This document shows, piece after piece, positions 56,944 to 64,000 of a DNA stretch of 64,000 nucleotides (positions are counted from its first letter, which is position 1; each line of letters starts with the position of its first letter). Under the pieces are notes generated by a model. The model saw only the letters and a program-made list of their open reading frames with translations. It did no database searches and was not told the DNA's origin. Source of the stretch: Amphibalanus amphitrite (Eukaryota > Arthropoda > Thecostraca > Balanomorpha > Balanidae); the NCBI RefSeq assembly GCF_019059575.1, contig NW_024881506.1, positions 1,240,001 through 1,304,000 on the forward strand, given 5' to 3'. Position numbers and translations under genes: made by a program.

Positions 56944-57587
56944 TTTTCATTTTCCTTCAATCTGCGCTGAAATCACCAAGGATGTGCGAGCCACAATTGC
57001 CTCTTTCAATCTAAAATTTTATTTGAGTTTTTAATGACGTCAGGATCAAAGAAGTAGCAATTATTTTTTTAGTATCTACAAACAGCCATGATAAATTATA
57101 AATATTAAATAATAAGATTATACAGTTGAATTTTTTTCTCAAACAAAGATAATCAAATTGCATCAAATTGAGATTTTTAGTAGAAGACGTCATTTTATTA
57201 GTAAAGTCAACCGCTCGCATAAGAAATATCGTGTTCAGGGGTTTCAACGTCATGTGAAGTAACCGTAAGTAAGGTTTATGCTCCCTTATAATCTAATTCC
57301 ATTGGCTTTGTTGATCAGCATTTTCTGTTAGGGTTCACTCACACACCAGTTAGAACATAAAAGCGCCAGTTTTATATTATGTAATTGGACTTAACGAAAA
57401 TCCAGAAACACATCTAATAGTTATTTTAGATAATATTTCATAAAGCCTTTACCTGCCTTTACCTAGGCGTTATTTCTTTTTTTATTACCTGAAAGAATTA
57501 TTGAACGCTTGTCTTCAACAGCTGTAAGGTGCTCTCCTAATGACCAGGTGAGATTGATTTAAAAGGGATGTGATTGATTTAAAAGGG

Positions 57588-58321
57588 ATGCCGACAAAGC
57601 GAAAGAGAGTTGCTGGTATGCCCTGCTATGATCCCGACGACGCGCTTAGCGATGTTCAGCTTATGATAAAAGTCAACGAGATGAAAACGGCGAGCGGCGA
57701 AGAAAAGCCTGATGACCGAGACGTCCGGCGGTCGGCGCCGCATGATCCTGGGAGGAGCAAGACGTACGCAAGACGCAAGACGAAATATCATAATCACCCC
57801 CAACTAACAGCAGTTCAGGGGCTAAATAATTGCTTGTGTTCTCAGTTCCGCAAAGAAGTGGACCTCCTGACGGGAAAGACAAACTACCTGGCAACAGCCG
57901 TCGAGGAACTGAAACTGGAGATGGAGAAGATCGCTGAAACACTGAAAAGCCCTGAAGGTAATGTTCACGTTCAACATGCATGCCTTCCCACCAATTCACA
58001 TTTATATGATGTCCGAGTATCTCATTAGCCCTGCCGATCGGGCTGATCAGCGAGGAGGCGGCCGAGGCCCGACATAAGGACCTACGCCTGTATCGACTGC
58101 GCCACACACGCAAGGACAGCCGGCTGCACACCATCTCTGACCTGTTCGGCCGTCTCCTCGTCACCAGTGACCCGCTCATCAGCAGCCTGCGTCTCGAAGA
58201 GAGGCGCGCCCAGCAAGTCAGCTGCCACGGACCACTTCTGCCCGAGGTGTGCGCCATGCTGGCTGTCCCGGAGTCCGCAGAGCAGGACCACAGCAGCAGT
58301 AGCAGCGACAGCGACGAGTAG
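57588..58321 (+). CDS. Two-exon gene for an uncharacterised ~220-residue basic/coiled-coil protein
   Basis: The best host-type gene here. Exon 1 57588-57957, 70-71 bp intron (GAAG|GTAATG donor, TCTCATTAG acceptor), exon 2 58029-58321 ending TAG. The phase-1 junction splits one Ala codon, and both exons stay open. ATG 57588 is chosen because it starts the coding-like MPTKRKR run; GATTGATTTAAAAGGGATG is duplicated just upstream. The protein has a basic N-terminus (residues 3-7, nuclear-signal-like), a basic patch (57-66), a likely helix/coiled coil EVDLLTGKTNYLATAVEELK (90-109), then LPIGLISEEAAEARHKDLRL (125-144), a conserved-looking helix with RHTRKDSRL, and an acidic Ser tail (SSSSSDSDE). 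Proteins with SEEAxEARxK...YRxxHxRKxSR...SDP are frequent and uncharacterised in arthropod annotations and may derive from a transposon; that is recollection, not proof. DNA binding is inferred only. Confidence 0.6.
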
Positions 58322-58867
58322 CTGAAGTCTGTGTCCGCCCTGGCCACCGCTTTCCACTTGGTTTTCATACATACACTGTCAGCCTACCGCAATGTTAAAA
58401 GTGACAAATACAGTCGTATTTGTGTTGGTATTCGTGTGCCTTTAACGCTATGTATATTGGGCATGAAAATGGTGATTATAAGTACGTCAGTCGTCAACTG
58501 AATGTTTGGCTCTGCGCATTATTGTACCAATTGTGATAACCGATAGGTTGAATCCATTTGTCAATGTTAAATAATTGTGAATGGTATTTATTTAAGCTGT
58601 TTGAATGGCACCTAGTTGATTTTCCGCAACCACTAGGCATTACAATTAAACGATTGGAGGAAAGAAGAATTGAATATGACTTGTAAAATTACGTAAGAAA
58701 ATGTCCCTGTCCCAACGCAATGGTCACAGATCACATCACGTTTAGGTCTGGGTTACGAAGTTTTATTGAAACGAAAAAGGACTTTAATTGAACAGAAATA
58801 TTAATCTCAATCCGACGCTTTTTAGGCAACTTATTCACTATCAAACAAGAGCGCGTAGAACCACACC
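58322..58867. other. 3' flank of the two-exon gene; no further gene
   Basis: Follows the TAG at 58319-58321. AT-rich. An 'aataaa'-type poly-A signal is not evident at once; 'caattaaacg' at 58645 is the nearest candidate. No supported feature. Confidence 0.4.
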
Positions 58868-59090
58868 ACCATAACCCTCGCCGTATTGGTGTTTTGCCAG
58901 CCACGAACGTTACAAGGGGTCCGTTGGATCCCCCTTGCTGGGGGGGGGGGGGGCTGATCAAGCTAAAGCTTCGCGGAAAAAACGAGCGTGTTTCCCGTGA
59001 CAAAGTCCTAGGTCATTAGATGACCTTTCAGGTAAGGCAAATGACCCAAAAGTCCGGAAAATCGGGACATGTTAGAACGTGGCTGCTAAG
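58868..59090 (+). mobile_element. TTAACCCTCGC family left-end fragment
   Basis: Reads 'ataaccctcgccgtattggt', 'ttttgccagccacgaacgtt', G-run, 'gatcaagctaaagcttcgcg', 'gtgtttcccgtgacaaagtc', 'ctaggtcattagatgacctt'. It is the same order of modules as 33088-33310, with TTAA decayed to ATAA. Confidence 0.65.
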
Positions 59091-60362
59091 GTTTTTTTTT
59101 GGTCCAGAGGCCAGTTTTACCAAAAAATACCAGCCGGCCGCCGAAATAAAATATCCAGCCGAAAAAATAGACGCCACACAGCCACGAGTTTCACCAACAA
59201 AAAATTCCAGCCGACTTCGGACGGAAATTATTTGTCGCCGGTAGTCAGCTGATATTCTGTTACGATATCAAATTACGATATGTCAAGGAGGTTAATAAAT
59301 CATTTAAAGCATGTTTTCAATCAAATTGAAGCGTGATTTTTAATGCAAATGCTATATACATTTCGGAATATTATTATCGTAAATAATTACATTAGTTTCA
59401 AGAGTAATAGCAACAAAGTAGAGCATTATAAACTTTCATATCTATATTAACATTCTGGTGCCCAGCAAAAGCCAATCAATACAAAACTACCAAATTGTAA
59501 ACGTAGGTACGTCATTCATAAAGGTGACGTAAGGAAGCTCGCATTTAAGGCAAATTTAAGATGGATCTTTTTTCCTGTCAGCCTATTATATTAATTTTTA
59601 CAATACCTTCAACTTGCTATGTACCTTTTTGTCTGTTTTTAGTCGCACCTTGTAGAAAATCATCGTGTAGACCGAGAACGCAATGTGTGGACCTCCACCT
59701 ATGAGGTGGGGACTTGAGATGGGACCACTCCAGTGGCAGCGGAACACCTTCAATTAAGGGGGCACTGCCGACTTTTGGTCCCATTCTTTCCATGCAACGC
59801 CCATAGGGCTTATATCAAAATGTCAAAATCAAAGGGGGGCACGGTGCCCCGGTGCCCTATCTGTTCCGCCGCCTATGAGTCCCGCTCCCGACAGATCCGG
59901 GAGCCGCACCTCTTTCCTAGCTTTCAAAAGAGCGGCAAAGAAGCGGTCAACATTGCTCCCAGAGACACCACCTGAAGCTGGACGGACGACGGACAGTTCC
60001 GCAGCCGAGCGATTGAACTGCGGTGCTACGAGGCGGCTTCGCGTGCACTGCATTAGCACCTTCTAGCGGGAGTAAGAGGGCTAACGAACTCGCCAAGGCC
60101 TATATAAAGCATTGTGCCAAGGCGAGTGTCTTACCTTAGGAAAATACCTACCCAGATTAACTGCTGCACCGCGGTCATTGCAGGGCTGAGGGTGGTCGCT
60201 CGCTCCGCTTCGGCGAGGTGGATGTCAGACTGCCCGGCTAGGTGGTTTTAGCCGATATGCAGGCCCCGTTTGCCGGGCCCGGTCGAGAAGAAGGAACGCC
60301 ACACAGCAAAGAATATTCGCTCCGGGCCCGCTACACTGGTCCAGCTCGTAAGTCGTAACAAA
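59091..60362. other. No gene recognised; two repeat-end fragments
   Basis: 59101-59240 begins 'ggtccagaggccagttttac', like the outer end of the inverted repeat at 32695. 59828-59880 ('ggggggcacggtgccccggt') is a reverse match to 33036-33075 and looks like a transposon end. The rest has no supported gene. Confidence 0.45.
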
Positions 60363-61289
60363 TTAACCCGCGAGTTGCTGGGGGGGGGGGCGTTAAACGC
60401 CCCCACTTTTTTCGCCGGGCCATAGCATAAAAACGGCGCGCCGCAGGCTCGCCAAATTTTGCGTACCTGTAGGGAATTGATTGAAGTTTATTGTGACAAA
60501 GTTTCAAAAAAATCGGTCGGAAAATTTTGGAGATATCGAGGTTTTAGTGACGTCATGATTTCTGAGTTTTCGACCAAAAACGGCATATGTTCAAAAAATC
60601 ATATAAAATCACAGAATAGACATACAGACATGCCGTAAACGCCATTAGACTGCCAATACCATGAACAATCAAATTGCTATCTTCGATTATTGATTATCGT
60701 TCCACATTTTCCAAAATCTTGAAGTAAATCTTGGCAATTTCTCGTGACTACTTCGACCATGATACATGCATTTCTTAAATTGAACTTTTTTAGCCAAACA
60801 CGTACACATATGGTAAAATGAATGTCACCATCGTGTTCTACGCCCCAAATAACCCATAAAACATGTGTCACAGGCTGCGAATATCAGTTTTGATTTTCGG
60901 GTATATGTGCCTGCCCGGTTGACCTGACCTTGACCCTGACCTATGCTTGACTGACCCCTACATGGAGCTGACACTCTTGTAGACCTTATATGATGGATTG
61001 TGTACCGTTTTGACAGAGTTTATGACGAGAGGCGCCCTTTGCGAAGTCCTGAAGTCCATGCTACTGAAAGCCCGATTTCAGGTGTTTGACCTGACCTTGA
61101 CCTGACCTGTGACCTCTAAATTCAACTTTAAAGTACTCATCTGAAGCGTCTCGTCGCGTTCTTTCGTTTGCCGCCTCGTGCGTTTCGCTGCGCCTATTGG
61201 TTCTCGAGTTATCGGCTGGGGGCGTTTAACGCCCCCCCCCCCCCCAGCAAACGGTGGGTGGCGAAATACCCCAGCAACTGCCGGGTTAA
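60363..61289. mobile_element. TTAA-flanked CCCGCGAGTTGCTGG element, 0.93 kb
   Basis: Left TTAACCCGCGAGTTGCTGGG with G-run/C-run hairpin; reversed right TTAACCCGGCAGTTGCTGG with a hairpin 'gggggcgtttaacgcccccc' (about 61209-61245). TTAA at 60363-60366 and 61286-61289. The body is TGACCT-rich ('gacctgaccttgacctgacc') and holds the core-like 'gaagcgtctcgtcgcgttct'. Same class as the element at 14793. Confidence 0.8.
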
Positions 61290-61759
61290 CGATACCTGCG
61301 CTAGCGTCGTCGACCGTCGTTCGACTGCGCCCAGTACCGCTCAGTGGAGAGTCCTGCCGAACTCCTCCGCGTGTGCCGAGATCATTCGTTGCGCGCGGAC
61401 ACAATCGTCCGACGGAGACCGCTCTGCATTATGATCGGGTGGTCACCACCTTGGTCGCCGGCTTTCACACCCAGCCGAGCCGTCTGGCTACGCCCCAAAT
61501 GATCGTCTAAGCCTTTCGATTGGTTTGTAACTCGGGTCTAATATCGAAATATTTGGGAGTTAGGACATGTTAAATCCGTGTTCATGAACAAATATACATT
61601 ATGCAACTAAAACGCTTTACTTACTTCAAACTTTTCTAGGCTGATGACAAGGCATAACCTATTCATTGCAATATTTCTAAAATGTAAATAAATCATGAGC
61701 AATGGGCATAAAAAACAACAGCGATCTACTAGAAGCTAGTGTGGAAATCCACTGACGTA

Positions 61760-62595
61760 GGTCGCCTCGTACTGGCGCAGCTCGTAGCTCGTCCAGCAGC
61801 GCCAGCGTCTCCCGCACCCGGCCGCCCGCCTTGCCCTGTGACAGGGTGGCCAAGAACGGCAGCTTCTGCAGCGGCAGGTGAGGCGCGCAGACGGCGGCGG
61901 CCGTCAGCCGGCCGGCGATGCAGGGCGGCGGGCCGTGGCCGCCGCCACCCGCTCCACCGCTTTCAGCCAGCCCGTCTCGGCCATCTCGATCACCCGGTCG
62001 GCTTCGTCGATCACCAGGTAGCGCAGGTGCGGTAGCGAGAAGCCCTCGGCGCTGGTTATGTGATCCATCAGCCAGCCGGGAGTGCTCACCACGATCAGCC
62101 AGGGAGGCCGGGCCGCGCGGCCCCACCGCCACCAGTTGGCGCCCCCTCGTGCCACTGTGTCTCCACCCAGCAGCTGGACGCAGAGCGGCGTGTCGGCGTC
62201 GTACTGGCGGAACACGGCGGGCACCGAGCGGCCGGCCGGCGCCGAGACTCAGAGGTCGGCCGGTGGCAGTGGCGACTCTGCGGCCGCCAGCAGCTCGGGC
62301 AGCACGGTCACCTGCACCAGGAACACCTGTTTAATGCCCTCGGCGGCCAGCCGGGCGCGCAGCTCGGGGCAGAGCGCCGGCAGATTGGCCGGCGCCGGCC
62401 GCCGGTCGCCAATCGGCTGCAGGTGCGCCAGCCAGTCGGGCAGCGCACGCGGTGCACGGTCTGTCGGCTCGAGCGCTCCACCTCGTCCAGCACGGTGAAG
62501 TCGTCAGCGGCGGCGTCTCCGTCCGACTCGGAGGTGTCCTCACTGTCGTTATTGGCGACGGCGGCTGCCGCTGTGCGCTCAGTCAGGTCGGCCAT
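61760..62595 (-). pseudogene. DDX51/Dbp6-like DEAD-box RNA helicase, decayed copy
   Basis: DDX51 (Dbp6) helicases act in large-ribosomal-subunit assembly in the nucleolus. On the reverse strand from ATG 62595 the order fits: acidic N-terminus, ADDFTVLDEVERSS, then after a frameshift LPDWLAHLQPIGD and LRARLAAEGIKQVFLVQ (Q-motif region). A TGA at 62249-62251 sits where 'L-C-VSAP' is expected. The Walker A region (SAPTGSGKT) is gone, about 40 residues deleted. Next come TPLCVQLLGGDTVA, VVSTPGWLMDHITSAEGFSL (motif Ib, Arg replaced by Trp), LVIDEADRVIE (intact DEAD motif, about 61990-62015) and, in another frame, LPLQKLPFLATLSQ (SAT motif altered to LAT). The C-terminal helicase half is missing. 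No introns are visible, so a processed copy is possible. Loss of ATP-binding residues plus frameshifts make it non-functional. Confidence 0.75.
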
Positions 62596-63929
62596 CACAG
62601 CAACACTCGCCGATGATTGGCGTCATCGAAACCGTCGGACGATGGTGGATTCATCACCGTTTTTGCAGCAGAGACTGGAAAAACCTCAGCAATAAACAAG
62701 GAAAAACCTCACAACATGCCACAGCCTGCAATTGTGCATATTGTTATTATATTTCTCACATGACAGAAAATAATGGCTGCTTTATTCTAGGAACTGGCAT
62801 GAAAAACATAAGCTAAAATCAAGCTAAGTGAATTATTATTGTATTTCAACATGAGACTGGGAAAAAATCCTTGTCACTGTCAACATGACCAGTGTAACGG
62901 ATGGGCTGCATGAACATTTCGGCGCATGATCTGAAAACTCTGTGAGCAGAAATTTCAGCGCTGAGCTGAACAAATAACATTTCGGCCGCAATTTGCCTGG
63001 TGCCTCCACAATTTTGCAAAATTAACTCACAATACTTACAGCCAGTTTTAACATGATCCCTGCATGACTCATGCATGCAAGATACACATGCATTCAATAT
63101 CAGCACAGTGCACACACAACAGTTATGGATTCATTTACATTTTACAACATTACTATTATTTTCTTTTCCTTCAATATTGGCAGCATGACTTGCTGAGCTC
63201 AGTGGCACAATCTTATGACAGCAAGTTTGTTCGGGTTCGCAACCATGCAAACTTTGCACGATTGGCTTCAAAAACAAGCCTTTATACATTTCTTTCATGC
63301 TATTCAATTTCTTTTTTTAAATTTACTGTCATTGATCTTGAAAATCTTGCTATTTTGGTCTTAGCCATGTCAATTGCACCTTCCCTATTCCGCACAGCTC
63401 AAGTAAGTTCCACCCAAAAGTAGTAGTGGTATTAGTAGTTGGCACCTTGCATTGTCAAATGTAGCTGAATATGTGAAAACAGTGACAAATTTATTTAAGA
63501 TCTTGAGTCCAATGAGCCTACCCTCTCTGCCTCTCCTTCCAGCATTTGTTCAAGCACCTTCAATTTTCGAAAATGATCTTCCATCATTATTTTCCACTTC
63601 CGTGCGACTCGCACGAGCAATGAACTTGTAAGCTGACCACTAGTTAATAATGTGCTATCATCTTGCTGTTGGGTGCTTGTAGCAAAAAGATAACATAAAC
63701 GAAAAAACTAACACCACAACACCAAACACCAGTCTTGTTGGTTCCTTTTGGTCCTGCCTGGTGACAAAGGCTCTTTCTTTATGCAATATCATCAGTATTC
63801 CTCTTCTAATCTTGAAGCCCAGATGCTTTACAAATTGGCCATGAATGATACTAAATTATTATATCAACTGGGAAGCGCAAATCACGATAATTAGTAACAA
63901 ATGAGGCCAATTGTTCCAACACGACATCA
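62596..63929. other. No gene recognised
   Basis: AT-rich. 62920-63010 repeats words ('atttcggcgca', 'gcagaaatttcagcgc') also found at 22640-22690, so a dispersed repeat fragment is likely. Frames up to 119 codons show no motif. Confidence 0.45.
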
Positions 63930-63961
63930 AAAAAATAGACGGGGTCGCCCGTCTATTTTTT
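63930..63961. repeat. Perfect 14-bp-arm hairpin
   Basis: AAAAAATAGACGGG (63930-63943) pairs with CCCGTCTATTTTTT (63948-63961) across a 4-base loop. It looks like a bacterial terminator in shape, but nothing in the surroundings is bacterial; a small inverted-repeat element or chance is more likely. Confidence 0.7.
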
Positions 63962-64000
63962 GGGCTGTTTTTCTACAAATAATGGCGCAAAATAACACTC

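Noticed and set aside
63930-63961. Rho-independent terminator
   Set aside because: The shape fits, but there is no bacterial gene or other prokaryotic signal near it.

Overview
The window is animal nuclear DNA, most likely from an invertebrate and perhaps an arthropod. I see spliced gene fragments with GT-AG introns, several eukaryotic transposon classes, long microsatellites and minisatellites, and no operon-like coding. It is a transposon graveyard with very little host coding sequence. Nearly all long open frames are accidental products of repeats. Species cannot be set from the sequence alone.

Layout. 1-6.9 kb: GC-rich minisatellites and a GTACGT-type satellite, the latter split by a 2.4 kb hAT-like element with an exact 8-bp target duplication. 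7-9.5 kb: a weak two-exon gene model whose second exon is broken by a 0.94 kb element with near-perfect inverted ends. 9.6-13.5 kb: CACGTG-rich repeats and TTAA-flanked elements. 13.5-27 kb: a TA-flanked element, then four TTAA-flanked elements that abut and share their TTAA sites. The largest of these carries three later insertions: a 5'-truncated CR1/L2-like retrotransposon with a 576-bp (TC)n tail, a 5.0 kb TA-flanked element holding decayed coding sequence, and a small GGAGTC element. 27-31 kb: a CACGTG repeat split by a 1.7 kb element with an 11-bp target duplication, then a Penelope-like GIY-YIG remnant. 31.6-39 kb: nested copies of a TTAACCCTCGC family, including a dead mariner. 41.1-43.9 kb: the unbroken twin of the large TTAA element. 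44-52.6 kb: a SINE-like sequence, more TTAA elements, a two-exon gene fragment (45.8-46.5 kb), a 2.7 kb element with 22-bp inverted ends and a 336-bp palindrome. 52.7-58.3 kb: a broken C-terminal coding fragment, a 60-bp in-frame minisatellite, a 42-bp-arm inverted repeat, and the best intact gene model (57,588-58,321, two exons, 220 residues). 58.8-64 kb: further repeats and a decayed DDX51-like RNA helicase copy.

The genes do not form a pathway. What unites the window is transposon biology: TTAA-flanked, non-autonomous elements that keep G-run/C-run hairpins near their ends, carry many AGGTCA-type hexamers, and land in one another's TTAA ends. No transposase able to move them is visible here, so it would have to act in trans. 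The most interesting observations are this end-to-end chaining and the 5 kb TA-flanked element that appears to carry captured coding sequence.
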